DNA from: a virus
Strand: one strand, 5' to 3'
Length of the DNA: 64,000 nucleotides
Virus record (IMG/VR): IMGVR_UViG_3300006484_000008
Location: 1-64,000 of that record
Shown here: piece by piece, positions 52,634 through 59,865 of the stretch
Position numbering within the stretch: position 1 is the stretch's first letter
How the letters are laid out: each line of letters opens with the position of its first letter
Notes under the pieces: generated by a model
The model's database searches: none
Seen by the model: only the letters and a program-made list of their open reading frames with translations
Told to the model about the DNA's origin: nothing
Program-made: the position numbers and the translations under genes

Positions 52634-52903
52634 ATGAAAAAGTTTATTATATCACTATTCAAAGACAGTAACGACATTAATGAAAAATCTGTCATAGGCT
52701 TCCTTTCCTTTGCCATGATGGTAGTATTTGCTGCAGCAGATATCATTAGCGGATATATGGGTAAAGAGCTTGTAATTCAAGAGTTTATATTCAATTCCTT
52801 TCTTTGGATGACTTTAGGATCCTTCGGTATTGCATCTGTAGATAAGTACATCAATAAAAAATCTGCAGATAAGCAACAGGAAGAAGAGGGAGTTGTACAG
52901 TAA
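52634..52903 (+). CDS. two-helix membrane protein, possible holin
   Basis: An 89-residue protein with two membrane segments (about 22-42 and 50-68) and a charged C-terminus. Overlaps the next gene by one base. A lysis role is inferred from size, topology and the pairing with the following coiled-coil membrane protein. Confidence 0.5.
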   Translation: MKKFIISLFKDSNDINEKSVIGFLSFAMMVVFAAADIISGYMGKELVIQEFIFNSFLWMTLGSFGIASVDKYINKKSADKQQEEEGVVQ

Positions 52904-53172
52904 TGGAAGCTTCTAAAACAACTACATTCATATCTAATAACTGGAGTATAATAGCCGGCATACTTACAGTAGCTTTTGCAGCCGGAGGAATATTCAGCGA
53001 GTTCAGGTTAATGAGATCTGAGATGGAAGAGTTAAAAAAAGATACTGATATAAAAATACAGCAAATTATAGACGAACGTGCACGTAAAGGCGACTGGCTA
53101 GAAGAACAGGAACAGCGCATTGATGATCTAGAAGAATGGAAAGCGTATGAAGAAGGGAGACAATCCAAGTAA
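52903..53172 (+). CDS. membrane-anchored coiled-coil protein, possible spanin/holin partner
   Basis: An 89-residue protein. NNWSIIAGILTVAFAAGGIF forms one N-terminal membrane segment, followed by a long periplasm-type coiled coil (LMRSEMEELKKDTDIKIQQI). This is the layout of inner-membrane spanins, but other roles are possible. Confidence 0.5.
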   Translation: MEASKTTTFISNNWSIIAGILTVAFAAGGIFSEFRLMRSEMEELKKDTDIKIQQIIDERARKGDWLEEQEQRIDDLEEWKAYEEGRQSK

Positions 53173-53176
53173 TTTC

Positions 53177-53344
53177 TTAATTATAATAAAAAGATATAGT
53201 ACTTAAAGCATTGGTAGCTTTTAATTCTATATCTTTTTTATTTAAAAAATGGCTAGATATTATAACTATATCCAAAAGTAAAAAGGCTGTGACTACAGTA
53301 AGAACCGCAGATAGTATTATTCTATCTAATATTGTATTTTTCAT
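53177..53344 (-). CDS. minus-strand small membrane protein
   Basis: The start is set at the minus-strand ATG 53344 (MKNTILDRIILSAVLTVVTA). 55 residues, one strong membrane helix and a basic C-terminus. An ATATTTATATA motif at 53358-53368 reads in the same direction 13 bases before the start. Convergent with the upstream gene, gap 4 bases. Confidence 0.5.
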   Translation of the reverse strand: MKNTILDRIILSAVLTVVTAFLLLDIVIISSHFLNKKDIELKATNALSTISFYYN

Positions 53345-53357
53345 AAGTAATGGTGTG

Positions 53358-53368
53358 TATATAAATAT
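53358..53368 (-). promoter_or_regulatory. ATATTTATATA motif on minus strand
   Basis: Precedes the small membrane gene on the same strand with a 13-base gap. Confidence 0.4.
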
Positions 53369-53413
53369 ATGGATCAATATATAAAATAAATTTTTTTATA
53401 TATATTTTATATT

Positions 53414-53421
53414 TATCTTTG
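53414..53421 (+). promoter_or_regulatory. TATCTTTG -7 box
   Basis: Matches TAnnTTTG; no clear TTG at -33. It lies 15 bases before ATG 53437 and explains why the TTG at 53419 is not the start. Confidence 0.5.
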
Positions 53422-53436
53422 GTAAAATTAACAGTT

Positions 53437-53607
53437 ATGAACAATACAAACATCACTCCAGAACAGCAGATGATTATAGAAAAGGTTGAGTATCAACTAT
53501 CTAACATCAAAGATCAGGATCTTCTTTACTCATCTATCAGGGATCTCCTATATAATATCCCAAACAATTACGATCTCGGAGTAACAATCAGACAATTATT
53601 TAGTTAA
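53437..53607 (+). CDS. hypothetical small helical protein
   Basis: A 56-residue protein from ATG 53437 (MNNTNITPEQQMIIEKVEYQ), in GTTATG context. Helical, no family recognised. Confidence 0.5.
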   Translation: MNNTNITPEQQMIIEKVEYQLSNIKDQDLLYSSIRDLLYNIPNNYDLGVTIRQLFS

Positions 53608-53621
53608 AAACCTATAACAAT

Positions 53622-53897
53622 ATGGCAGAGTTTTCAAAACAATGGTGCGAGATTTGGGACCCATCTATGACTCATGACTTTGATATTGAGGCAATTGCAA
53701 AAGACATGTATAGAGATAGATACTATCCCATAATATGTGAAGGTATGGGGTTTAGATCTATATATAAAGATCACCACGGTAGAGTTTGGCTAGGTTATAA
53801 TGTAGAAGGCGGTAACAATCCAGTATGGAAACCTTACAAGTCAGTAATTGCAGAACAAGTACAAAAAGCAGCCAAGAATGAAAGTAGCAGTATTTAG
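53622..53897 (+). CDS. hypothetical protein
   Basis: A 91-residue protein beginning MAEFSKQWCEIWDPSMTHDFDIEAIA. No family recognised. The 3' end overlaps the phosphoesterase gene by 20 bases. Confidence 0.5.
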   Translation: MAEFSKQWCEIWDPSMTHDFDIEAIAKDMYRDRYYPIICEGMGFRSIYKDHHGRVWLGYNVEGGNNPVWKPYKSVIAEQVQKAAKNESSSI

Positions 53898-54615
53898 TGA
53901 CACTCATACCAAACACAAGCAGATAGAACTGCCTGAGTGTGACATTGCTATATTTGCAGGGGATTTAACTTCTGTAGGACATAAACACGAAGTAGAAAGC
54001 TTTCTTAATTGGTATGGTAAACAGAATCAGTGTAAACAAAAAGTATTCATTGCTGGTAACCATGATAAATCATTTGATAGAAAGTTCTTCCATAGCTTTG
54101 AAGATCACGATCTATTCAAAGAAAATGAAGATATTGGCAAGCCTGGGTGGCTGATAGATATGCTAGATCGTGCTAGGGTTATGTTTAATATATATTATCT
54201 TGAAAACGAATCTATTATGTTAGAGGGTTTAAAGATATGGGGGAGTCCTATGACCCCAAGCTTCTACAGGCAGTATTGGGCTTTTAATGCAGATAGGAAC
54301 GAAGAAATAAAATCCTATTGGGATAAGATACCTAAAGATGCTAACATCATCGTGACTCATGGACCAGTCCGAGGTAAGCTAGATTATATACCAGAGAGTA
54401 GTGAATATGTAGGTTGTGTAGATCTTAAAGATAAGATAGAAGAAATTAATCCTATCATGTTTATTTGTGGTCACATTCATTCAGGAAGAGGCATATATAA
54501 TACAGATAAAACGTTGTATGTCAATGCTTCTATAATGGATAACTCTTATAATAAACAAGGTGATCCTATGCTGTTCAATATAAATGTGGATAACTTAAGA
54601 GTTGATTTCTCATAA
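53878..54615 (+). CDS. calcineurin-like metallophosphoesterase
   Basis: The start is set at ATG 53878 (MKVAVFSDTHTKHKQIELPE), not the longer 53848 reading. 245 residues with metal ligands: SDTH, FAGDLTS, AGNHDKSF, VTHGP and CGHIHSGRG. Members act on phosphodiesters or nucleotides. The substrate is not predictable. Confidence 0.87.
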   Translation: MKVAVFSDTHTKHKQIELPECDIAIFAGDLTSVGHKHEVESFLNWYGKQNQCKQKVFIAGNHDKSFDRKFFHSFEDHDLFKENEDIGKPGWLIDMLDRARVMFNIYYLENESIMLEGLKIWGSPMTPSFYRQYWAFNADRNEEIKSYWDKIPKDANIIVTHGPVRGKLDYIPESSEYVGCVDLKDKIEEINPIMFICGHIHSGRGIYNTDKTLYVNASIMDNSYNKQGDPMLFNINVDNLRVDFS

Positions 54616-54667
54616 TAAATTAGGAACTGCTCAAAAAACATTCTTATATTTACATAAGTTCTTTGAA

Positions 54668-54697
54668 ATAAAAAAGGGCCGATAAAAATCGACCCTA
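54668..54697 (-). terminator. terminator for minus-strand holin gene
   Basis: On the minus strand GGGTCGAT and ATCGGCCC pair (8 bp, one wobble) and are followed by TTTTTT. Confidence 0.75.
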
Positions 54698-54722
54698 CTA
54701 TTTAAAAAAACTATTGGTTATA

Positions 54723-54884
54723 CTACTTCTGTTTAGAAGCAATAGACCAACCAGCACCGACAAGTGTCATAATGCCGCCGATAACTTCTTGAAAAAGAAC
54801 GTCATCTACTAATCCTTTAGCTACTACGATTCCGCCAACAAATGTTAAGGCGTGTCTAATAAGTCCGAGTACTTGATCTTTCAT
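54723..54884 (-). CDS. minus-strand small holin-like protein
   Basis: A 53-residue protein, MKDQVLGLIRHALTFVGGIV then VGAGWSIASKQK at the end, with a hydrophobic helix and a hydrophobic segment (EVIGGIMTLVGAGWSIAS). The pattern is that of small Pam3-gp28-type phage holins. GATATTTATAT on the minus strand at 54928-54938 precedes it and a terminator follows. It is too short for a standard ORF cutoff. Confidence 0.65.
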   Translation of the reverse strand: MKDQVLGLIRHALTFVGGIVVAKGLVDDVLFQEVIGGIMTLVGAGWSIASKQK

Positions 54885-54927
54885 TTTATTTGTTTTAAAT
54901 TAAAAAAGATTCATAACATTTGATCAC

Positions 54928-54938
54928 ATATAAATATC
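54928..54938 (-). promoter_or_regulatory. GATATTTATAT motif on minus strand
   Basis: Same direction as the holin-like gene, 43 bases before its ATG. Confidence 0.4.
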
Positions 54939-54954
54939 TAAAAAAAGTAAAATT

Positions 54955-55563
54955 AACTAGCCACTAGGCCGGTGGATCGAAAACCCAGGAATGCCTCTTA
55001 ACAATGCACAAATGTCCTCTAGATCGTTAGCTAGCGGTGAACGCAACTCCACTGGGGAATAGAGTTGCAAAAAGGTTGATTGGAAACTAGGTTAGAAATG
55101 CCAATCGTAAAAGCAGATGTCCACGCACCCATCTTCTGCTTTCCTAAAATGTACTAAGAGAAGCGGTTGAAGCTGTAGTTATTAACTAGGTGGATGAAGG
55201 TTGAAAAAGGGTTTGTAGTAAACAGTGCACCCACCTCCACATTTAACGTTAATAACCAGAAACCCTGAAAGACCCACAGCTTCTCTTACATAGTCAGGTG
55301 GCGGAATTGGTAGACGCTTAAGGCAGGGCAGTATCTCAGTTATACATAAGTCCTATCCATACAGGTTCGAATCCTGTCCTGACTACGCAAAAACAAATGG
55401 CCTAGTTCCTTACCTCGTAAGAGATGGGTTTGAAAGCTTTGACACGCACGACAACTTGGAATGGTGCACGCTGAACAAGCTCTGTGAACGACCACGAAGA
55501 ATACCTCACTGTGCGTAGGTAAGTTTCAAGTTCTTCTGACCGTGGGGAAAGGCCCACTCTTAT
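54955..55563 (+). ncRNA. large structured noncoding RNA enclosing a tRNA-like element
   Basis: No protein gene is found in this stretch, but many perfect inverted repeats are. ACTAGGCC (54963-54970) pairs with GGCCTAGT (55399-55406) and encloses GCAACTC/GAGTTGC (55043/55062), GATTGG/CCAATC (55078/55101), AGCAGA/TCTGCT (55112/55135), TAAGAGAAGC/GCTTCTCTTA (55155/55279), GTTATTAAC/GTTAATAAC (55178/55248), GGTGG/CCACC (55189/55231) and the tRNA-like 55292-55385. GGGTTT (55209) with AAACCC (55260) would form a pseudoknot. A second domain has CTTACC/GGTAAG (55409/55518) and ACGCAC/GTGCGT (55444/55511). The size and association with tRNA resemble phage ornate RNAs such as GOLLD and ROOL, but identity is unproven. 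Confidence 0.65.
55292..55385 (+). tRNA. class II tRNA-like element (Leu-type)
   Basis: AGTCAGG (55292-55298) pairs with CCTGACT (55378-55384). The D arm GCGGAATTGGTAGACGC is Leu-like, and the T arm is ACAGG-TTCGAAT-CCTGT. A 4-bp stem GTAT/ATAC with loop CTCAGTT would give anticodon CAG (Leu), but the region between D arm and T arm is about 8 bases too long and the stem is weak. It may be a real tRNA-Leu or a tRNA-mimic used for RNA processing. Confidence 0.55.
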
Positions 55564-55641
55564 AGTCAGGTGGCGGAACGTTTTTGTACATAATTTTCAT
55601 TCCGTGGTGGTACGTCACAGGTTCGAATCCTGTCCTGACTA
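55564..55641 (+). ncRNA. second tRNA-like element with same acceptor and T arms
   Basis: AGTCAGGTGGCGGAA and ACAGGTTCGAATCCTGT-CCTGACT are the same as in the 55292 element, but the middle (TTTTTGTACATAATTTTCATTC) does not form a standard D and anticodon arm. CGGAA/TTCCG can pair. It looks like a degenerate copy or a processing signal. Confidence 0.5.
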
Positions 55642-55643
55642 CA

Positions 55644-55942
55644 GCTGTTGTTCTTTGACATATAAGGAGAAATAAATTATGGAAACATTATCATTCATTT
55701 TAGGGATAGCGTTTGTGGTAGTTATTGTAATTGCAATAGTTGCTGTTTATGCTTTCGTTAAGGTAAATCAAGTAAAGAAAGAAATTGATGATACTCAAAG
55801 AGACGTATCTCATAACATAGAAGAAGTCTACAGGCACCTAGGAGATCGTGCTGATGAGATTATTCGTATGGTAGATTCACGTTGCGACAAATTAGAAAAC
55901 AAATTAATTAACAAAAAGTAAAATAAGTTAAAGAACAACAGC
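55644..55942 (+). repeat. 13-bp inverted repeat flanking the 80-residue gene
   Basis: GCTGTTGTTCTTT (55644-55656) and AAAGAACAACAGC (55930-55942) are perfect reverse complements, bracketing the 55679-55921 gene and abutting the tRNAs on either side. A long stem of this type could direct RNase III cleavage. Confidence 0.6.
55679..55921 (+). CDS. membrane-anchored coiled-coil protein with a Shine-Dalgarno-like leader
   Basis: An 80-residue protein. Residues 4-28 form a membrane segment (LSFILGIAFVVVIVIAIVAV), followed by a coiled coil (QVKKEIDDTQRDVSHNIEEV). The leader has AAGGAG about 12 bases before ATG, unlike most genes in this window. Confidence 0.6.
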   Translation: METLSFILGIAFVVVIVIAIVAVYAFVKVNQVKKEIDDTQRDVSHNIEEVYRHLGDRADEIIRMVDSRCDKLENKLINKK

Positions 55943-55945
55943 ATT

Positions 55946-56019
55946 GGACCTATAGCTCAGTCGGTTAGAGCATCTGACTCATAATCAGAGGGTCCCTGGT
56001 TCAAGTCCAGGTGGGTCCA
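55946..56019 (+). tRNA. tRNA with anticodon CAT (Met or Ile2)
   Basis: Acceptor GGACCTA pairs with TGGGTCC, D arm AGCTCAGTCGGTTAGAGC, anticodon loop CTCATAA, T arm CCTGG-TTCAAGT-CCAGG, discriminator A at 56019, no encoded CCA. The CAT anticodon may be elongator Met or, after lysidine modification, Ile. Confidence 0.9.
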
Positions 56020-56051
56020 CTAAACATTTAAAAATTTTCAATTATTAAATA

Positions 56052-56615
56052 ATGGCAATACAAATACCAGCACCTAGAGACAGAAATTTATATCTATCAA
56101 AGCAAGTAGATCAATTCAGTATGAATGAGATTGGCAAAGCTATTTTAGAAATAAATAATGACGATGCTTATTTAATAAAGCTGTACGATGTACATAATAT
56201 ATCATATACTCCATCTCCGATAAATCTATATATAGATTCTTACGGAGGTCTTGTGTATCAATGCTTAGGACTTCTCAGCATCATGGAGAAATCAGTGGTA
56301 CCTATTCATACGATAGTTACCGGATGCGCCATGAGCTGCGGGTTCTTAATATCTATATCAGGACATAGAAGATATTCATATGATAAATCTACTTTTTTAT
56401 ATCATCAAGTGGGCGGAGGAGCCGGAGGAAAAGTTCAGGATATGGAAGAAGAGATTATCGAAATGAAAAGACTTCAGACTATCATAGAGACCCATACTAT
56501 TAAGAATACTAAGTTGACTAAAAAAATGCTTAGTGAAAACAAATCTAAGAAGATTGACTGGGTGTTCAATTCTAAGGAAGCTTTGAAGAACGGTATTGTA
56601 GATGAAATAATTTAA
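56052..56615 (+). CDS. ClpP-like serine protease
   Basis: A 187-residue protein. LYIDSYGGLVYQCLGLLSIM, the nucleophile in VTGCAMSCGFLIS (Ser95), the His in FLYHQV (His118), and a likely Asp in KKIDWVF (Asp168) match the ClpP triad. The N-terminal processing region is reduced. Phage ClpP-type proteases can serve head maturation or protein turnover. The nearby tmRNA suggests turnover as another possibility. Confidence 0.85.
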   Translation: MAIQIPAPRDRNLYLSKQVDQFSMNEIGKAILEINNDDAYLIKLYDVHNISYTPSPINLYIDSYGGLVYQCLGLLSIMEKSVVPIHTIVTGCAMSCGFLISISGHRRYSYDKSTFLYHQVGGGAGGKVQDMEEEIIEMKRLQTIIETHTIKNTKLTKKMLSENKSKKIDWVFNSKEALKNGIVDEII

Positions 56616-56648
56616 CATATAAATTAAAAATAACAAAACATTAATAGT

Positions 56649-56873
56649 ATGAAAGCAACACTAGAGTTTAACCTACCAGAAGATCAGGATGAGTTTAATT
56701 TTTCAACCAGGGGTTCAAATTATTATATAATCCTTTGGGACATAGATCAATGGCTTAGATCTAAAATGAAGTATGATGATACTTTAACTGATGGCCAGTA
56801 TGAAGCATATGAAAAAACTAGAGAAGAACTAAGAGACATGATGACAAGCAGAGGTATAACATTTGACGATTAA
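56649..56873 (+). CDS. small phage protein
   Basis: A 74-residue protein (MKATLEFNLPEDQDEFNFST, then ILWDIDQWLRSKMKYDD). This pattern recurs in large phages, function unknown. Confidence 0.6.
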   Translation: MKATLEFNLPEDQDEFNFSTRGSNYYIILWDIDQWLRSKMKYDDTLTDGQYEAYEKTREELRDMMTSRGITFDD

Positions 56874-56882
56874 AATATAAAA

Positions 56883-57506
56883 ATGAAAAACAGTAAATTC
56901 TATGTAAAAACTCCTTTCAAAGAAAGACTGATTGATTTTATGAAAGGGTTATTGTTTTGGAAAGGTAGGAAGAAAGGCATGATCCATACTAGAGATATTA
57001 AGTGGGATGACATCCGTGCTGTGTTCTTTCCTAATAGCTTCTACGAGAAGTACAAATACTTAGGATCTGTACCATGGAAAGAATCAGGAGATATCTTTAA
57101 AGCAATGGAGCCACTAGTTATATTCATGGATAATAAAGCAAAACCATGGTGGTGTCCAAGATGGTTCTTAAGATTCTTACATTTGTTTGGTTCTGATAAT
57201 TCTATTGTAAGAGTTAGGAATAGAGTCTTATCTAACTTACTACAAAGAATAACTAAAGGCTATTTAATCTTTGATTATAAAACAAAGTGGCAGAGCTACG
57301 ATCTTAGAATTAGTGTATATGGCAATAGACAAATGCAGGACCTGTCTGATGCAATAGAGAGTAAGTTCTATGATGATGGAGTTAGGGTACATTTGTATGA
57401 ACAAATCCTAGAACTAGACCCAGATACAAAGTACAGCTCAGGACATCTACCATCAGATCTAAGAAACGAACTTGATAGGTTAGAAGATTTAAATGAAAAA
57501 AAATAA
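56883..57506 (+). CDS. hypothetical protein
   Basis: A 207-residue, basic, aromatic-rich protein (KAKPWWCPRWFLRFLHLFG). Not recognised. Starts 9 bases after the previous gene. Confidence 0.55.
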   Translation: MKNSKFYVKTPFKERLIDFMKGLLFWKGRKKGMIHTRDIKWDDIRAVFFPNSFYEKYKYLGSVPWKESGDIFKAMEPLVIFMDNKAKPWWCPRWFLRFLHLFGSDNSIVRVRNRVLSNLLQRITKGYLIFDYKTKWQSYDLRISVYGNRQMQDLSDAIESKFYDDGVRVHLYEQILELDPDTKYSSGHLPSDLRNELDRLEDLNEKK

Positions 57507-57512
57507 AACAAT

Positions 57513-57782
57513 ATGGAAAACAATCGTAGATCATTTTTTAAAGGACTAGCAGCATTCGCTAGTGGAGTAGTAGCAGCTAAAGTAGCTACTTATGTACCAA
57601 AGAAAGAAGAACCAAAAGAAGAAATACTCGTACCTAGTACCATTACTATTACTCATGAAGGAGAACTATATCATCCGCTTGTTGTAAAGAAGACTGATGC
57701 TGATAAAATGGAACGTATACAATCCAATGAATCACTCAGTATAAATCAATACAAAGGAACAATCAGAAAAGCAAACGTATGA
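57513..57782 (+). CDS. protein with twin-arginine (Tat) signal
   Basis: An 89-residue protein. NNRRSFFKGLAAFASGVVAA has RRSFFK followed by a hydrophobic stretch, matching a Tat signal. The remaining 60 residues are a small unknown domain. Overlaps the next gene by 4 bases. Confidence 0.6.
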   Translation: MENNRRSFFKGLAAFASGVVAAKVATYVPKKEEPKEEILVPSTITITHEGELYHPLVVKKTDADKMERIQSNESLSINQYKGTIRKANV

Positions 57783-58207
57783 GCCTAGAGCCTATCCATA
57801 AGTTTAACGGAGGTAGAGGGGCAACCCTCTGCCACTCCTGTAGCGTAATCATATCAGAAGGCCATACAGGCTATCTATACTGCAAAGAGTGTGATCCTGT
57901 ATACTACAAAGCAAAGCAGGAAGAAGAGATAGAGATTGATTATAAAGACGAATCAAAGTATAGATTGTATAGATCAGATGGAGTACAGAAGAGAGGCGAC
58001 AGTATTATGTGGATAGAATGGAACGAAGACGGCACATTCAAAGATAATCACGATGAACCTGCTGTTGGAAGGAGTCTTATTTTAGATGGGAATAGATTTA
58101 GTTATACCTGGTTGACAACTCCTATAAAAGAAATTTTGGAGCAGAAGGAAAAGTTCATTAACTTTACAACTAAGAACAGCCAGTATAAACTATACACGTA
58201 TGAGTAA
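57779..58207 (+). CDS. zinc-ribbon protein
   Basis: A 142-residue protein with CHSC (18-21) and CKEC (about 35-38), then a beta-rich part (IMWIEWNEDGTF). Function unknown. Overlaps the next gene by 8 bases. Confidence 0.55.
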   Translation: MSLEPIHKFNGGRGATLCHSCSVIISEGHTGYLYCKECDPVYYKAKQEEEIEIDYKDESKYRLYRSDGVQKRGDSIMWIEWNEDGTFKDNHDEPAVGRSLILDGNRFSYTWLTTPIKEILEQKEKFINFTTKNSQYKLYTYE

Positions 58208-58427
58208 AGCTTGTTATACCTGTGGTATAAGGTGGCCGTTATTTATGTTCCGTACAGACAGAAGAAAGTTTAAACTTAAAGTAGCTTTAGGTAAAGTAAG
58301 GAACTGTAGAATATGTTGTCATAAAGCATCCAGGGAACCAGTGGTCAGATATAACTTTACTACAAATAAATTCGAGATAGTAAAGTTAAGATTAGTTGAA
58401 CGTTTAAAAGAGCTACTATCAAATTAA
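58200..58427 (+). CDS. small CxxC zinc protein
   Basis: A 75-residue basic protein with CYTC (5-8) and CRIC (about 36-39). May bind nucleic acid. Confidence 0.55.
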   Translation: MSKACYTCGIRWPLFMFRTDRRKFKLKVALGKVRNCRICCHKASREPVVRYNFTTNKFEIVKLRLVERLKELLSN

Positions 58428-58433
58428 AAAATA

Positions 58434-59576
58434 ATGAGGTATAAAATGAGACCGAAAGGAGTAGGGAAAGTGATAGTGGAAGAAGGTACTAGATACTACG
58501 ATACTGAGTATCCGCATGATTTTCCTATAGGTAATTATTTTGTAGATAAGTTTAAATGCCTCCCATCTTTTTTCGATAGTGGAAAAAATCGTTACAGGAT
58601 GGACGTGCATAAATGTTTTGAAACTAAAGACTTCTCTTTAATATGGACATATAACAAACCTGCAAAAGATGGAATTGATACAATAATGCAAGTATTCGAA
58701 GGAGACGCTATCTTGATAGTTATTAAATATAAAGGCACTCCAAAGACATCAGCGGGCTTAAATTATTTTGAGATAGAAGAGGAAGAGACATCTCCAGACT
58801 ACGCTTTATTATCAATATATCATAGCAATGTAGATTTACTATATACTATAAATAAAAAGATAAGTAAGTACATACAAGATTCAAAAGTAAAATCTAGGAT
58901 ATCACTAGTAACAACTACTCGTGCTGGTTTAGGTACAGTGGAACAAAACATAAAATCTACCAACATAGATATTCCTCTAAACTACGGTGAAGGATTTGTA
59001 AAGATACATGATAAGATTGTAGATAAGTTAAATGAAGATAAGGGTAAAGGCTTAGTACTTCTACATGGAGTCCCAGGAACAGGTAAGACCAACTACATAA
59101 GACATCTGTGCGGACAGTTGAAGAAGGAGATTATATTCCTCCCTCCCTTCATGGCAGATAGCATAGCCAGTCCAGACTTCATAACATTTCTTCTGGAGCA
59201 TACCAATTCCATATTGGTAATAGAGGATGCGGAAAAGGTAGTACTGGATAGAGAAGGAGATGGCAGCAGTAGACAAGGAGTGTCTAATCTGTTAAACATT
59301 ACAGATGGATTGCTTAGCGACTGTCTGTCAATACAGATCATCGCCACCTTTAATACTAGCAGAGATAGAATAGATAAGGCATTATTGAGGAAAGGGAGGT
59401 TGATTGCAGAATGGAAGTTCGATGCACTCAGTGTAGAAGATACTAACAAACTATTGAAGAGTATAGGAAGAGAAGACAAGGCAGATAAGCCTCTGACACT
59501 AACAGAGATCTATAACATGGACGAAGAGGTTAACGTAGTGCAGGAAGAAAGGAGAGCTATAGGTTTTGGAAGATAG
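58434..59576 (+). CDS. BCS1-like AAA+ ATPase
   Basis: A 380-residue protein. Walker A is HGVPGTGKT (211-219), Walker B-like SILVIEDAEKV (about 255), the sensor-type IIATFNTSRDRIDKALLRKGR holds arginine residues, as in BCS1 and other AAA+ proteins. The N-terminal 180 residues may sense the substrate. Its role in the phage is unknown. Confidence 0.82.
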   Translation: MRYKMRPKGVGKVIVEEGTRYYDTEYPHDFPIGNYFVDKFKCLPSFFDSGKNRYRMDVHKCFETKDFSLIWTYNKPAKDGIDTIMQVFEGDAILIVIKYKGTPKTSAGLNYFEIEEEETSPDYALLSIYHSNVDLLYTINKKISKYIQDSKVKSRISLVTTTRAGLGTVEQNIKSTNIDIPLNYGEGFVKIHDKIVDKLNEDKGKGLVLLHGVPGTGKTNYIRHLCGQLKKEIIFLPPFMADSIASPDFITFLLEHTNSILVIEDAEKVVLDREGDGSSRQGVSNLLNITDGLLSDCLSIQIIATFNTSRDRIDKALLRKGRLIAEWKFDALSVEDTNKLLKSIGREDKADKPLTLTEIYNMDEEVNVVQEERRAIGFGR

Positions 59577-59586
59577 TATTTATTAA
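59576..59586 (+). promoter_or_regulatory. GTATTTATTAA motif
   Basis: Variant of the recurrent element, 18 bases before ATG 59605. Confidence 0.35.
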
Positions 59587-59604
59587 CAATCAAAATAGAC
59601 AGTT

Positions 59605-59814
59605 ATGGCAAACACAAAGAGTCAGCAGCAGAAGTTGTTTAACTACCTTCGCAGGACAGGTAAGATCACAGCTAAACAAGCAGAGAAGATGTTCGGTACA
59701 AAGAATCTTCGTGCTAGGATCACTAATTTGCGTGAGCAAGGATGGGAAATCGAATCAGTTCGTAATCCAAAGAATCCACGCACTGTTACCTACATGGTAA
59801 AGACTGTTGCTTAA
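59605..59814 (+). CDS. winged-helix-like small protein
   Basis: A 69-residue protein. SQQQKLFNYLRRTGKITAKQAEKMFGTKNLRARITNLREQGWEIES is a helix-turn-helix/wing pattern as in small DNA-binding proteins. Uses CGT-type codons. A terminator follows. Confidence 0.65.
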   Translation: MANTKSQQQKLFNYLRRTGKITAKQAEKMFGTKNLRARITNLREQGWEIESVRNPKNPRTVTYMVKTVA

Positions 59815-59823
59815 TTCACAAAG

Positions 59824-59849
59824 CCGGAGGGAGAAATCTCTCCGGTTTT
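59824..59849 (+). terminator. rho-independent terminator with GAAA tetraloop
   Basis: CCGGAGGGA and TCTCTCCGG form a 9-bp stem (one wobble) closed by GAAA, followed by TTTTAATT. Confidence 0.87.
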
Positions 59850-59865
59850 AATTAAAAAGAACAAC

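Noticed and set aside
53419-53436. TTG start for the 53437 gene
   Set aside because: This TTG is part of the TATCTTTG promoter box; the GTTATG at 53437 is preferred.
54955-55290. RNase P RNA or 6S RNA
   Set aside because: I could not find the conserved RNase P motifs or a single long 6S-type hairpin; the helix pattern differs.
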